Part shown: positions 25,988 to 34,838 of the stretch, piece after piece | Layout: every line of letters begins with the position of its first letter | How positions within the stretch are numbered: the first letter of the stretch is position 1 | From: DATLZC01 sp037444005 | GTDB taxonomy: Bacteria > Chloroflexota > Dehalococcoidia > DSTF01 > JACRBR01 | Assembly (NCBI GenBank): GCA_037444005.1 | Contig: JBBING010000005.1 | Location: forward strand, 1 to 64,000 | Reading direction: 5' to 3' | Length of the DNA stretch: 64,000 nt | Translations under genes and position numbers: made by a program | Notes under the pieces: model-generated | Told to the model about the DNA's origin: nothing | Database searches by the model: none | What the model saw: the letters and a program-made list of their open reading frames with translations, nothing else

Positions 25988-26647
25988 CTACTCGGGCTCG
26001 CGGGGCGTCAGCAGCTTCTGAATCATCTTCTCCATCGTCTTCTTGCTCATGGCCCCCACCCGGATCTCCCGCACGATGCCGTCCGCGTCGACGAATACGT
26101 GCGTCGGGATGCCGAGGACGCGGTAGTTGGCCGCGATCTGCGTGTCCGTGTCGAGGCCCACGGGATAGTGCAGGTCAGCGCGCTCCATGTACCCGGCGAC
26201 GTCTTCCCGCCGCTCGCCGATGGCCGGCGCCAGGAGCACGAGTCCGTGCTCGTCCTTGTGTGCCTCGTACACCTCCTGGATGTCCGGGTTCTCGGCCCGG
26301 CAGGGCGGACACCAGCTCGCCCAGAAGTTGATCCACACCGGTCGGCCCCGGTAGTCGCTGAGCCGGACCTTCGTGCCGTCGAGCAGGGTCAGCTCGAAGT
26401 CGGGGGCAGGCTTCCCGACGCGGGGCGCGGCCCCCTGCGCGGTCGCCGTCACGGTCACCGCCTGGCTCTTCGCGCCGCCCGGCCGGTCGAAGAACCACAC
26501 GAGACCCGCGATGGCGACGCCGACGAGCGCCGTGGCGACGATGTTCCGCAGGGCGCCCGGCGAAGGCCGCCAGCGCACGGCGTCGAGGTCGGCCTCGTCG
26601 TCGACGGGAAGAGGCGTAGGTCTGGCGGGCTCGACGCTTCTAGCCAT
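25988..26647 (-). CDS. TlpA/ResA-type membrane-anchored thioredoxin
   Basis: The 219-residue protein has an N-terminal anchor helix (about 28-48), then a thioredoxin fold of the TlpA group with PDFELTLLDGTKVRLSDYRG, the redox motif WASWCPPCRAE, and the cis-Pro loop GIPTHVF. It probably reduces apocytochrome c thiols outside the membrane. The ATG at 26647 overlaps the ccsA stop by 8 bp. It is the last gene of the six-gene cytochrome c operon running from 31182. Confidence 0.92.
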   Translation of the reverse strand: MARSVEPARPTPLPVDDEADLDAVRWRPSPGALRNIVATALVGVAIAGLVWFFDRPGGAKSQAVTVTATAQGAAPRVGKPAPDFELTLLDGTKVRLSDYRGRPVWINFWASWCPPCRAENPDIQEVYEAHKDEHGLVLLAPAIGERREDVAGYMERADLHYPVGLDTDTQIAANYRVLGIPTHVFVDADGIVREIRVGAMSKKTMEKMIQKLLTPREPE

Positions 26648-27503
26648 AGCTGTGCAGCCCCCCGAAGAAGTAGTTGCCGAAGTAGGTGAACAAGACCGCC
26701 GCGAACCCGCCGATGAGGAGATAGGCGCTGCGCTCACCCTTCCACCCGCGGACGACGCGTGCGTGGAGGTATCCGCCGTAGAGGAGCCAGGTCACGAGCG
26801 AGGCCGTCTCCTTCGGGTCCCAGCTCCAGTACTGCCCCCAGGCGACTTCGGCCCAGACGGCGCCCAGGATGATGACCAGCGCCATCATCGGGAAGCCGAA
26901 CATGACGGCCTTGTACCCGATCTCGTCCAGCAGCGCCCGTCTGGGGAGCCACCGAATGCGGTCGTGCCGGTTCACCAGGAAGAGGACCGCCGCGGCGAAG
27001 GAGAGGGCGAACGCCCCGTACGCCGCGACAGCGACCGCCACGTGCAGCGTCAGCAGGACGTCGTTCTGGAGCGCCGGCACCAGGGGGTCGATGTCCGACG
27101 GCAGCGTCGCGGCGTAGGCGAGCATCGCGAGGCAGACGGGCAAGACGAGCACGGCCAGCGCCCTGAGTCCGTACCGGAACTCGAAGTACAGATGCACGGC
27201 CAGAGCGCCCCACGCGAACGCGAGCGAGAACTCGTACATGTTCGAGAAGGGGCCGTGGCCGGCCGCCGCCCATCGAAACGCCAGGGCGCCCGTGAGAAAG
27301 ACGAACGCGTTGATGCTGAGCATGGTGCCCCAGCGGCCCAGCGAGGCTGCGACCCGCCCCACCGCGGGGCGCGCGTCGGAAGCGACGGAGCCGCCGGCGA
27401 GGGCGAGCCGCCGCTGCGCCAGCGCGTACGACATGTACATCAGCGCCGCCGCGGCGAGGGCGACGAACGAGACGATGTAAGAGAATCGCGAGAGGTCATC
27501 CAT
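26640..27503 (-). CDS. ccsA: Cytochrome c biogenesis protein CcsA (CcsB-type, System II)
   Basis: The 287-residue polytopic protein carries the WWD-type heme-binding segment WGQYWSWDPKETASLVTWL and flanking conserved His in hydrophobic helices. With ResB it forms the heme export and attachment complex of System II. ATG 27503 has GAGG at 8-nt spacing, preferred over GTG 27512. It overlaps the resB stop by 8 bp. Confidence 0.94.
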   Translation of the reverse strand: MDDLSRFSYIVSFVALAAAALMYMSYALAQRRLALAGGSVASDARPAVGRVAASLGRWGTMLSINAFVFLTGALAFRWAAAGHGPFSNMYEFSLAFAWGALAVHLYFEFRYGLRALAVLVLPVCLAMLAYAATLPSDIDPLVPALQNDVLLTLHVAVAVAAYGAFALSFAAAVLFLVNRHDRIRWLPRRALLDEIGYKAVMFGFPMMALVIILGAVWAEVAWGQYWSWDPKETASLVTWLLYGGYLHARVVRGWKGERSAYLLIGGFAAVLFTYFGNYFFGGLHSYG

Positions 27504-28959
27504 GGGTGTCACCTCGTTGCGCTGCGCGCTGCCGCGCCGCCAGCGAGCGGCGGACGGACGCGATCACGCGCTCGAAATCGCGTTCCAGGCCGAGGTCGCG
27601 CTGAGACGTGGCCGCGATGCGCACCTCGGCGCCGCCGTCCTCGCGGGGCGAGCAGAGCGCCCAGAATCGCCGATGCGGGAACCAGAACACCAGCACGAGC
27701 CCCGCCACCATGAGTCCGCTCGCGGCCCAGACCACGTTCACGCCGGGGTCTTTGACGACCTTCAGGCCGGTGAATGGCCGCTCGCGCAGGAACGTGAACG
27801 TCAGCCCTTCGACGGTGGCCGACTCGTTTCGCTTCAGCGTTCGGATGTCGATGAGCTGTCCGGTCGCGCTGTCGTACAGCTCCAGGCGGACCGTGCCCTG
27901 AGGCACGACGGCGTCGTACTCGCCCGCCGGGGGGCCGACGACGTACACCTTCATGGACTTCCCGGGCACATCGAAGAAGCCGACGGGTCGCGGGTTGTCG
28001 CGCGTCGACCACGCCAGCGGCACGCCGTCCTCGAAGAGCACGGCGCCCGTCCCGTCGGTGACGCGCATCACCGCCGCCTGACCGAAGAACGATTGGTGGA
28101 AGCGGATCCCCTTGTACGATGTGGGGGAGTTCACGCGCACGGTCGCGCGCTTCACCTCCGCGCCGCGGTCGTAGATGACGATCTCGCTGCGGTAGTCCTT
28201 GGGCGGCCCCTCGACGTACCACTCGTCCTGGAACTGCTCGAGCTTGACGGAGATCTCGGGCGCCAAGGGAAGGGACCGTGTCGAACCCTCGGCGACCACG
28301 AAGCTGTCGTCCTTCCAGCCCCAGATGCGCCCCATGAGCGCTCCCACGAGCAGGAGGACGATGCTGAGGTGGCTCAGAAAGGTCCCGAATCGCGAAAAGC
28401 GGAAACGATCGGCGTAGAGCGCGACGGTCGGCCCCTGGTCCACCACGGTGCGGTACCCGGCCTTGCGGAGCCCCTGGCGGACCGCCGCGCTGGCCTCGGG
28501 AAGCGGCAGCGCCACCGCGAACGCCGTCGAGGTGCGCGCGCGCTCGAAGTACGCGGAGTGCATGCGCACGCGTGGCCGGAACACCGCGGCGCGGATGCTT
28601 CCCCAGCGGTTGATGGTGCAGACGATGATGTTGACGACCAGAATGGCGACGAGGGTGCGGAACCAGATGGAGCTGAACACCCGGAAGAGCTGGAGGCGGT
28701 CCATGAGGTCGGTCCAGCTTCCGTAGCGCTCGCGCGCCTGCTCGAGCCAGCGGGCGTAGGCTTCGCCGTTGCCCAGCGCGGCCTGGGGCGCCTGGTCGAT
28801 GAGCGTGCCGGCCAGCGCGCCGAGGGCGATGAGCAAGATCAGGATCAGCGCCAGACGAACCGAGGTCAGCAGTTTCCAGAGCTCGCCCGCGGGGTTGGCG
28901 AGCCAGGCCGACCCCACCCGGCCGATTCCCGCCCGTTGCGCCGCTTGCGCCGATCGCAT
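27496..28959 (-). CDS. resB: Cytochrome c biogenesis protein ResB
   Basis: The 487-residue ResB protein has three N-terminal membrane helices (first: LWKLLTSVRLALILILLIAL), a large outer domain, and a final helix near residue 415, followed by a FWFPHRRFWALC segment. The signature RFHQSFFGQA in the outer domain is visible. It partners with CcsA. A second, longer ResB lies at 44457-46100, so the genome carries two. Confidence 0.94.
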   Translation of the reverse strand: MRSAQAAQRAGIGRVGSAWLANPAGELWKLLTSVRLALILILLIALGALAGTLIDQAPQAALGNGEAYARWLEQARERYGSWTDLMDRLQLFRVFSSIWFRTLVAILVVNIIVCTINRWGSIRAAVFRPRVRMHSAYFERARTSTAFAVALPLPEASAAVRQGLRKAGYRTVVDQGPTVALYADRFRFSRFGTFLSHLSIVLLLVGALMGRIWGWKDDSFVVAEGSTRSLPLAPEISVKLEQFQDEWYVEGPPKDYRSEIVIYDRGAEVKRATVRVNSPTSYKGIRFHQSFFGQAAVMRVTDGTGAVLFEDGVPLAWSTRDNPRPVGFFDVPGKSMKVYVVGPPAGEYDAVVPQGTVRLELYDSATGQLIDIRTLKRNESATVEGLTFTFLRERPFTGLKVVKDPGVNVVWAASGLMVAGLVLVFWFPHRRFWALCSPREDGGAEVRIAATSQRDLGLERDFERVIASVRRSLAARQRAAQRGDTHG

Positions 28960-28969
28960 CGTCGCGCTC

Positions 28970-29689
28970 CTATCCGAGTCCGTTGCCGCCCCAGTTGAAG
29001 TACCGGGGCATCTGCACCAGTGTGTTCGTCAGCATCAAGACGCCCACGGCGACGACGAGCGCGCCGCTCAGCACGGGTACGGCCGCGCGTAGCAGCCTCG
29101 CGCGGCGCAGCGGATTCGTGACGCGGTCGACCGCGACCGCCGTGGCGATGAAGGGCACGCCCAGACCCAGCGAGTAGGTGAGCAGAAGGGCCGCTCCCTG
29201 CAGGAGCTCCCCGTCGTACGCCGCGAGCCCGATGATGGCCCCGAGCACAGGGCCGATGCAGGGCGTCCAGCCGGCGGCGAAGAACACCCCGAGCAGAAAC
29301 GACCCGACGATGCCCCCGCGGCTTCCGAGCCGGACGCCGGGAACCCACTCGCGGTTCAGGAACCCCAGGTTGATGACGCCCATGACATGAAAACCCATGA
29401 AGACGAGCGCCGCTCCGCCGATCTGCCGCAGGTAGCGGGCGTTGTCCTGGAGCGCATAGCCCAGAAGGCCGAGCAGCGTCCAGAAGGACACGAACACGGC
29501 GGTAAACCCCAGGACGAACGCGACCGCGTGCAGCGCCGCCATCGCGCGGCGCCCGTGGGGACCCGCGGCCATCGTCACGCCGGTCATGTGGCCGACGTAC
29601 ACGGGCACGAGGGGCAGATGGCACGGCGACGCGAAGGTGAGGATGCCGGCGCCGAAGGCCACCAGGAACGTGACGTTCTCTCCGTCCAT
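28970..29689 (-). CDS. ccdA: CcdA-type thiol-disulfide transmembrane protein
   Basis: The 239-residue protein has six membrane helices. The two redox Cys lie in FASPCHLPLVP (helix 1) and GWTPCIGPVLG (helix 4), which carry electrons across the membrane to TlpA-type thioredoxins. GGAGCG precedes the ATG. It is next to resB (10 nt) and downstream of the TPR gene, whose stop lies 10 nt before this start. Confidence 0.94.
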   Translation of the reverse strand: MDGENVTFLVAFGAGILTFASPCHLPLVPVYVGHMTGVTMAAGPHGRRAMAALHAVAFVLGFTAVFVSFWTLLGLLGYALQDNARYLRQIGGAALVFMGFHVMGVINLGFLNREWVPGVRLGSRGGIVGSFLLGVFFAAGWTPCIGPVLGAIIGLAAYDGELLQGAALLLTYSLGLGVPFIATAVAVDRVTNPLRRARLLRAAVPVLSGALVVAVGVLMLTNTLVQMPRYFNWGGNGLG

Positions 29690-29699
29690 CGCGCGCTCC

Positions 29700-30627
29700 T
29701 CAGGGCGCCGGCGTCGCCGCCGGGGGNNNNNNNNNNNNNNNNNNNNNNCGCGGCCGGGGTCAGCTCGGACCGGAGCCCTTCGACGTGCACCCGCGCTGTT
29801 TCGGCGAGCCGCGAGCCGGGCGCCAGTGCGATCACCTTCTCCCATTCCGCGATCGCGGCGGCGAGGTCGCGGGGCTCGACGTTGGCGTACAGGAAGCCGA
29901 GGTTGTAGTGGACCTGCGCGTCGTTCGGGTCCACCTCGAGGGCCTTGAGCCAGTAGGTCTTCGCCTGGTCCGGCCGGCCCAGGTTGAAGTTGGCGGTGCC
30001 GATGTCGGTGAGGGCGTGGACGTTGGCCGGGTCCACGTCGACGAGCTTGGTGAACCAGGCGATCGCCTCCTCGTATCGCCCGGCCTGAAAGTTCATCTCA
30101 CCGAGCTCGAAGAGGGCGTCCCGATTCGAGGGGTCGGTCTGCAGGAGCGCTTCGAGCTCCTTCGCGCGCGCCTCGTCGAACGCGGCCTGCGCGGGACCGG
30201 ACCGCGGCAGCTCACCCGCTGATGAGCCGCGGCCGGCGAGCTCCCTCGCGCCGAACACGATCGCGAGGGCGACGACGCCGGCGGCGACGCCCAGAAGAAG
30301 CTTACCTCCCTGCGTGGAGAGCGCCGACGCGGCGCTCGCCCGTCCTGCGCGCCTTCGCCGCGCGGCCTGTTTGTTCGGCCTTGGACGCGCCGCCGGGGCG
30401 GGAGTGGGTTCGATTTCCTCTTCTTCGTCCTCGATCGCTTCCGGTTCGAGCTCGGACGCAGTCGCCAGGTAGGCGTCGATGCGTTCGGCCTGCGCCCGCG
30501 CCCAGGCGCGGAATGGCTCGGGGATGCCGGGCGAGGTCAGGAACTCGGCGAGCTCATTGCACCAGCGTTCGAGCTCGTCGGGTGTCAGGCCTTCCGGAAT
30601 GCCGGCCGGGGCTGCGCGCGCGGTCAT
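29700..30627 (-). CDS. TPR-repeat membrane protein (CcmI/CycH-like position), interrupted by gap
   Basis: A protein of about 300 residues with an N-terminal cytoplasmic region with acidic and Pro/Ala-rich stretches, a membrane helix near residue 115, and three to four TPR repeats (for instance ALFELGEMNFQAGRYEEAIAWF and ALTDIGTANFNLGRPDQAKTYW). The C-terminal tail runs into a 22-N gap. Beyond it, the frame reading PPAATPAP then TGA (29700-29702) fits a Pro/Ala/Thr tail and abuts the ccdA ribosome site. That requires a true gap length divisible by three, so 22 is probably wrong. The cytochrome operon context suggests an apocytochrome chaperone. Confidence 0.8.
29727..29748. other. Assembly gap (22 N)
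   Basis: Twenty-two unknown bases inside the 3' end of the TPR gene, flanked by GC-rich Pro/Ala codons. Probably a short low-complexity stretch that failed to assemble. Confidence 0.95.
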
Positions 30628-30630
30628 AGC

Positions 30631-31182
30631 TCACCATCCTTCCGGCGGGAGCGGCGTGTCCGTCGGCGCGCCGATGTCGGCGTACGTCTGGTCGATGAAG
30701 GCGCGCGCTTCCGCCAGCGACTTGCCCTCCGCGAGCAGACGCTGCACGTCGAGGACGATGGAGACGCACATGTCGCATCCCGCTCCGTGCTCGTCGTACT
30801 CGACGCCCGAGGCGCCGAGATTCCGGATGAAGCAGTCGCGCACGCTCTTGTGGCCGGAATGTTCGCCGCATCCGCAGTAGCAGGGGATGTACACGAGCTT
30901 GTCGGCGGCGGCGAGCGCGTACTCGTACGCGGCGATGACCCTGTCGCCGCCCGCCGTCACGAAGGCCGGTAGCGAGCCGTCGGCCGCGACGGGCCGCGAG
31001 GCCGCGGGCAGCGGGCCGCTGTCTCCGCCTCCCGAGAAGAACTCTCCGAACCAGAGTCCGGCAGCCACGATGACCACGGCCGGAAGCGCCACAGGCAAAA
31101 ATCCGAGAAGACGGCGGGTCAGAGAATCGGAAGGCGGAACACGGAGCCGCTGCTGCGCGCGTCGCCGGCTACGACCGCTCAT
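30631..31182 (-). CDS. PCYCGC-motif exported protein, first gene of cytochrome c operon
   Basis: The 183-residue protein has a basic N-terminus, a membrane helix at about residues 25-45, and an outer domain with YIPCYCGCGEH, then KSVRDCFI, GAGCDMC and a helix ending TYADIG, then TDTPLPP. Multiple Cys suggest binding of a metal or heme-related ligand. AAAGGAG precedes the ATG. The stop lies 3 nt before the TPR gene. A paralogue (34385-34825) sits in the selenoprotein cluster. Confidence 0.85.
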   Translation of the reverse strand: MSGRSRRRAQQRLRVPPSDSLTRRLLGFLPVALPAVVIVAAGLWFGEFFSGGGDSGPLPAASRPVAADGSLPAFVTAGGDRVIAAYEYALAAADKLVYIPCYCGCGEHSGHKSVRDCFIRNLGASGVEYDEHGAGCDMCVSIVLDVQRLLAEGKSLAEARAFIDQTYADIGAPTDTPLPPEGW

Positions 31183-31337
31183 GGTGCGCTCCTTTCGGTT
31201 GGCTCCATGATCGCGCCGTCGTGTTCGGACCGCATGCATCGCCGCGCACATCCGGCGGCATATCCCCCGTCGACAGCGCGCGGGGCGCCGGGATGCCGCC
31301 GGGGCATGCCTCCGGTGTATCCATGGCTATAGGGCGG

Positions 31338-32153
31338 CTACGGCGTCGGCGACGGTTCGGGCGTCGGCGTGTCCGTGGGGGACGGCGTAGCCGTCGGAAC
31401 GGGCGTGTCCGTCGGCGGAGGGGTCTCGGTGGGCGGAGCCGGGGTCTCGGTGGTCTCCGGGGTGTCCGTGGGCGTGGGTGTCGCCGTAGGACGGCTCACG
31501 GGCATGAACCCCGACTGGCGAGACGGGTCATCCCCGTGTGTGTGACAGGCCGTGCAGTCCGTGCCGACGGGCCCGTGACCTTCGCCCTGGAGCTCGGCGC
31601 TGTACACGTTGTTGTGCGACGTCGTCGTGTGGCACACCACGCAGATGCTGTCCACGACGCCGTCGTCGAGCCCGTCGTCGTACGAGTCTTCCCCGCTCTC
31701 GTGCAGGAAGCGGACGTCGTACCCGCCGATCGTCGAGCGAATCATGGCCCGGTTGCCGGGCCCGCCGGGGTCGCCGTGGGGGTCGTGGCAGGCGGTGCAC
31801 GACACGACGAACGGCGGCTGCGTCCTGTACGGGTCGTCCACGTTGCTGTGGGTGGACTTCGGCTCCGCGACGCCGACGGCGTGGCAGCGGGTGCAGACGC
31901 TGAGGTCCGTCCCGTCCGCGACGAGCAACGGCTCGCCGACGGCGGTGTGCGCGCGATGACAGGCGGCGCATTCCGGCTCGGGTCCGTGGGGACTTTCGAC
32001 GCCTTCATCCGCCCGAAGGGGCGCTGTCGCCCGCTCGACCGGCGGCAGGAACGGGGCGCCGCCCGTCATCTCGGTGAGCGCGGGATACGCCGCCAGCGCC
32101 GCAAAAGCCGCGATGGCGCCGCGAAGGATCCAGGTTCTCAGCGAGCGGTTCAT
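31338..32153 (-). CDS. Secreted pentaheme c-type cytochrome
   Basis: The 271-residue protein has a signal/anchor helix at residues 7-27 and five CxxCH heme sites: CAACH, CTRCH, CTACH, CVVCH and a final CTACH. Many extra His (HDPH, TTTSHN) suit bis-His ligation, as in NapC/doubled-CxxCH-type cytochromes. The last 55 residues are a Thr/Pro repeat tail like those of cell-surface proteins, so it may sit at the cell surface. AGAGGG precedes the ATG. It precedes the cytochrome c maturation operon on the same strand and diverges from hemA. Confidence 0.9.
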   Translation of the reverse strand: MNRSLRTWILRGAIAAFAALAAYPALTEMTGGAPFLPPVERATAPLRADEGVESPHGPEPECAACHRAHTAVGEPLLVADGTDLSVCTRCHAVGVAEPKSTHSNVDDPYRTQPPFVVSCTACHDPHGDPGGPGNRAMIRSTIGGYDVRFLHESGEDSYDDGLDDGVVDSICVVCHTTTSHNNVYSAELQGEGHGPVGTDCTACHTHGDDPSRQSGFMPVSRPTATPTPTDTPETTETPAPPTETPPPTDTPVPTATPSPTDTPTPEPSPTP

Positions 32154-32459
32154 CGACCCTCTTGTCGCAACGCGCTTCGAGGCTCGCCGACGGCGCGACG
32201 TCGGGCGCCCCTCCCGCTCATCATCGATCCAACGGACGCTTGCGCCGACCGACCGTTCGGTCCAAGGGGTCTGTACCGTTCGTTCGCCCGGCCGCCGCCC
32301 TGCGTTTGGCAGCTTTGCGCGGGTGTAGGCCGCGGGGCACATGACCGCCGCCGCCGCTCGGCGCGCCCTTCTATCCGGAGTATGACCATCGTCGCATGGG
32401 GCCGGCGCCGCGGGCGCTGCAGAATCTTCGGCAGAAGGTGGCCCGCGGGGAGCGCCGGG
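32154..32459. other. Divergent intergenic region between cytochrome and hemA
   Basis: About 300 bp with no gene or recognised structure. It must hold the promoters of both genes, but no convincing -35/-10 pair was found. Confidence 0.5.
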
Positions 32460-33716
32460 ATGCATATGCCATCGGCTACGGTCGACCTGATCCTGCTCGG
32501 CGCCAACCACGTCAGCGCGCCCGTCGAGGTTCGCGAGCGCCTGGCGGCGAGCGCCGCCGACCTCCACGCCGTCCTCGACGGTGACCGCGGCTCCATCGAG
32601 TGGGTGTCGCTCATCACCTGCAACCGAGTCGAGCTGTATCTGGGCGGAGCGGGGGCCGCGCGCGTGGCCCGCCTTATCGAGGACGACATCCGAGCGCGCG
32701 GCGCCGGGGCGTTTACGAACGGCTCCGCGCGTCTGTACCGCTATCGGGGCGCCGCGGCGGCCCGCCATCTGTTCCGGGTGGCGTCGAGCCTGGACTCACT
32801 CGTCCTCGGTGAGAGCGAGGTGCTGGGCCAGGTGGGCGCGGCGCTCGCCGTCGCGCGCGAGCGGGGCACCGCGGGTCCCCTGTTGACCGCGCTGTTCCAG
32901 GGGGCGGTGCGCGCGGGACGCCGGGTGCGCAGCGAGACTGGTCTGGGCCGAGTCGACGCCTCCGTGAGCGTCGCCGCAGTCGAGCTGGCGGCGACGGCGG
33001 TTCCAGACCTCGCCCGGGCTCGTGTCGTGATCGTCGGGACCGGGAAGATGGGCGAGGTTGCCCTCCGCGCGCTCGAGCGACGACAGGTGGCCGACGTCCG
33101 GGTCGTCGGTCGCACGCCCGAACGGGTGGCCTGCCTCGCCGGGCCCCGGCGGCGGGCGATGCTCATGCACGAGCTCGCCACGGCGCTGGCCACCGCCGAC
33201 GTCGTCATCAGCGCGACGTCGGCGCCCCATCCCGTGATCACGCCTGCGGCGCTCGGCGCGCGCCCCGAAGGCCGGCCGCTGGTCATCATCGATATCGCCG
33301 TCCCGCGGGATGTGGATCCGGCCGTACGCGCGCTGCCCGGCGTGCGTGTGTTCGATATCGACGACCTGGCCCCGGTCGCGCGGCGGTACCGGCTCGACCG
33401 CGACGCCGAAGTGCGGCGAGCCGAGCGCATCGTGGAGGAGGAGGCGCGCCGGTTCTCGGAGTGGCTGCGCCAGCGCGAGGCCGTGCCGGCCATCGCTGCC
33501 GTTCACCGCCGGGCCGAGGCGATCCGGCGCGCCGAGGTCGAGCGAGCGGTGGCCGAGCTCGGGCTGGGGGAAGAGCAGCGCCGCGTCGTCGAGGCCATGA
33601 GCGCGGCGCTGGTCAAACGCCTCCTGCACGACCCCTTCGTGCGTCTCAAGGCGCCGGGTGGAGAGCGCTACCTGCGGGACTTCGAGCGGCTCTTCTCGGT
33701 CTCCTCGCGCTCCTGA
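32460..33716 (+). CDS. hemA: Glutamyl-tRNA reductase
   Basis: The 418-residue enzyme is the first step of the C5 heme pathway, reducing glutamyl-tRNA to glutamate-1-semialdehyde. The catalytic Cys is in SLITCNRVELYL (near residue 50), LVLGESEVLGQV lies near 118, the NADPH loop is IVGTGKMGE, and a C-terminal dimerisation helix follows. GGGGAG at 32447-32452 sets the ATG at 32460. It stands alone, without other hem genes, next to cytochrome biogenesis genes that need heme. Confidence 0.96.
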   Translation: MHMPSATVDLILLGANHVSAPVEVRERLAASAADLHAVLDGDRGSIEWVSLITCNRVELYLGGAGAARVARLIEDDIRARGAGAFTNGSARLYRYRGAAAARHLFRVASSLDSLVLGESEVLGQVGAALAVARERGTAGPLLTALFQGAVRAGRRVRSETGLGRVDASVSVAAVELAATAVPDLARARVVIVGTGKMGEVALRALERRQVADVRVVGRTPERVACLAGPRRRAMLMHELATALATADVVISATSAPHPVITPAALGARPEGRPLVIIDIAVPRDVDPAVRALPGVRVFDIDDLAPVARRYRLDRDAEVRRAERIVEEEARRFSEWLRQREAVPAIAAVHRRAEAIRRAEVERAVAELGLGEEQRRVVEAMSAALVKRLLHDPFVRLKAPGGERYLRDFERLFSVSSRS

Positions 33717-33766
33717 TCTCCGTTGATGTAGGCGGGTCGGCATGTGTTTCGCAGGACGAACGACCC

Positions 33767-33779
33767 TACCCTGGGGGGT
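33767..33779. promoter_or_regulatory. CsoR-like operator candidate
   Basis: TACCCTGGGGGGT resembles the TACCC-N2-GGGGGTA dyad bound by CsoR-family copper or metal repressors. It lies 46 nt before the start of the selenoprotein-candidate cluster. This is pattern similarity only. Confidence 0.3.
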
Positions 33780-33824
33780 GCCGTCTCTCGAATCTTGGGG
33801 TGACACGATGTCGAGGAGGTGACC

Positions 33825-34388
33825 GTGAGCCGCAGCCCCCGGCGTCCTCACCGTGTTCGGCGTATGCCGCCGATCTCCTTTCTGATTCCGCTGGCGGCGT
33901 TCTTCGCCGTCGTCATCGGCGGGCTCGTCGCGTTCGATCTGCTTCGGGAAGGGGACGACGCCGGGGCGCCGCTCCCGCCGGTCGCCGTCGACCGGACGCC
34001 GCTTCCCGCGAGCCGGACACCCGCTTCGGGGCCGGACTTGCGGTTCGACGCCAGCGCCGTCGACTTCGGCGTCGTCCCGCTCAACACCGAGGTCGGATAC
34101 AGCTTCACGTACACGAACGCGGGCTCGGAACCTCTGCGCATTGAAGACGTGCGGGTCCGCGTCGTAGAGGGCTGTTGACCGTTCCAGCCGGTCGTCGGTG
34201 CGACGACCCTGGAGCCCGGAGCCTCGGACACGCTGTCGTTCAGGATGCACATGATGGAAGGGATGGAAGGGCCGCACCTCTTCGAAATCGTGGTCACCAG
34301 CAACGACCCGGACGAGCCGCAGACGGTGTTGCAGGTGAAGGCCGATTTCGAGCCGGGCGCCCATCCCGGCCACGGAGGCGGTCAATGA
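33825..34388 (+). CDS. Candidate selenoprotein: membrane-anchored DUF1573 protein with Cys-Sec motif
   Basis: Read through TGA at 34176-34178 (codon 118), the frame gives a 187-residue protein. It has a basic N-terminus, a membrane helix (about 16-38), a Pro-rich linker, and an outer Ig-like DUF1573 domain (about 70-178) beginning LRFDASAVDFG. The TGA falls in VVEGC-TGA-PFQP, a Cys-Sec redox motif. The domain continues without frame change through a Met-rich SFRMHMMEGMEGPHLFE to VTSNDPDEPQ, and the final stop overlaps the next start as ATGA. A hairpin matching bacterial SECIS rules lies at 34184-34212. GAGGAGG precedes the GTG. If the TGA were a stop, the product would lose half its domain. 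Confidence 0.8.
34184..34212 (+). promoter_or_regulatory. Bacterial SECIS-like stem-loop
   Basis: It starts 6 nt after the TGA. A 4-bp lower stem (CCAG with CTGG), a CC bulge on the 5' side, an 8-bp upper stem (GGTCGTCG with CGACGACC) and a GTG loop. The apical loop begins 20 nt after the TGA and starts with GU, inside the known 16-37 nt window for bacterial elements. Confidence 0.65.
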
Positions 34389-34825
34389 AGGGTCTGGCGG
34401 CGCGCCAGCTGGCGGGAGGGGTCACCGGCGTCCTGGCGCTGGCGGTGGCCGTAGTGGCCGGCGTTGGGCTGACCCAGAACGCGACGCACGGGGATCCGAA
34501 GGTCGACCTGAGCGGCCCGCCCGACATGCCCAAGGATCGCGTCCGGGCCTACCGGGAAGCGGCAGGGCACCGCGATCTGTTCCAGCACCTTCCCTGCTAC
34601 TGCGGGTGCGCGCTGCTGGACGAGCCCCACACCAGCCTCGACCGGTGCTTCTACGCGCCTGATGGAACGCTCGAGCCACACGCCGCCGGCTGCCGCATCT
34701 GTTCGGAGATCGCGTTGCTGGCCGCCGATCTCGTGCACCGGGGCGCATCTCATGCGGAGATCCGGGCTCAGGTCGACGCCACGTTCGCCGGCGTGGGTCC
34801 TGCCACGGACACGCCGCTCCCGTGA
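34385..34825 (+). CDS. PCYCGC-motif exported protein, paralogue 2
   Basis: The 146-residue protein has an N-terminal membrane helix (about 8-30), then HLPCYCGCALLDEPHTSLDRCF, AAGCRICSE and an Ala-rich helix ending in TDTPLP. The Cys pattern and the TDTPLP end match the protein at 30631-31182. The start overlaps the DUF1573 stop (ATGA), so the two are translationally coupled. The clustered Cys probably bind a metal; which one is not known. Confidence 0.85.
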   Translation: MKGLAARQLAGGVTGVLALAVAVVAGVGLTQNATHGDPKVDLSGPPDMPKDRVRAYREAAGHRDLFQHLPCYCGCALLDEPHTSLDRCFYAPDGTLEPHAAGCRICSEIALLAADLVHRGASHAEIRAQVDATFAGVGPATDTPLP

Positions 34826-34838
34826 TGCGAGGGGTCCG

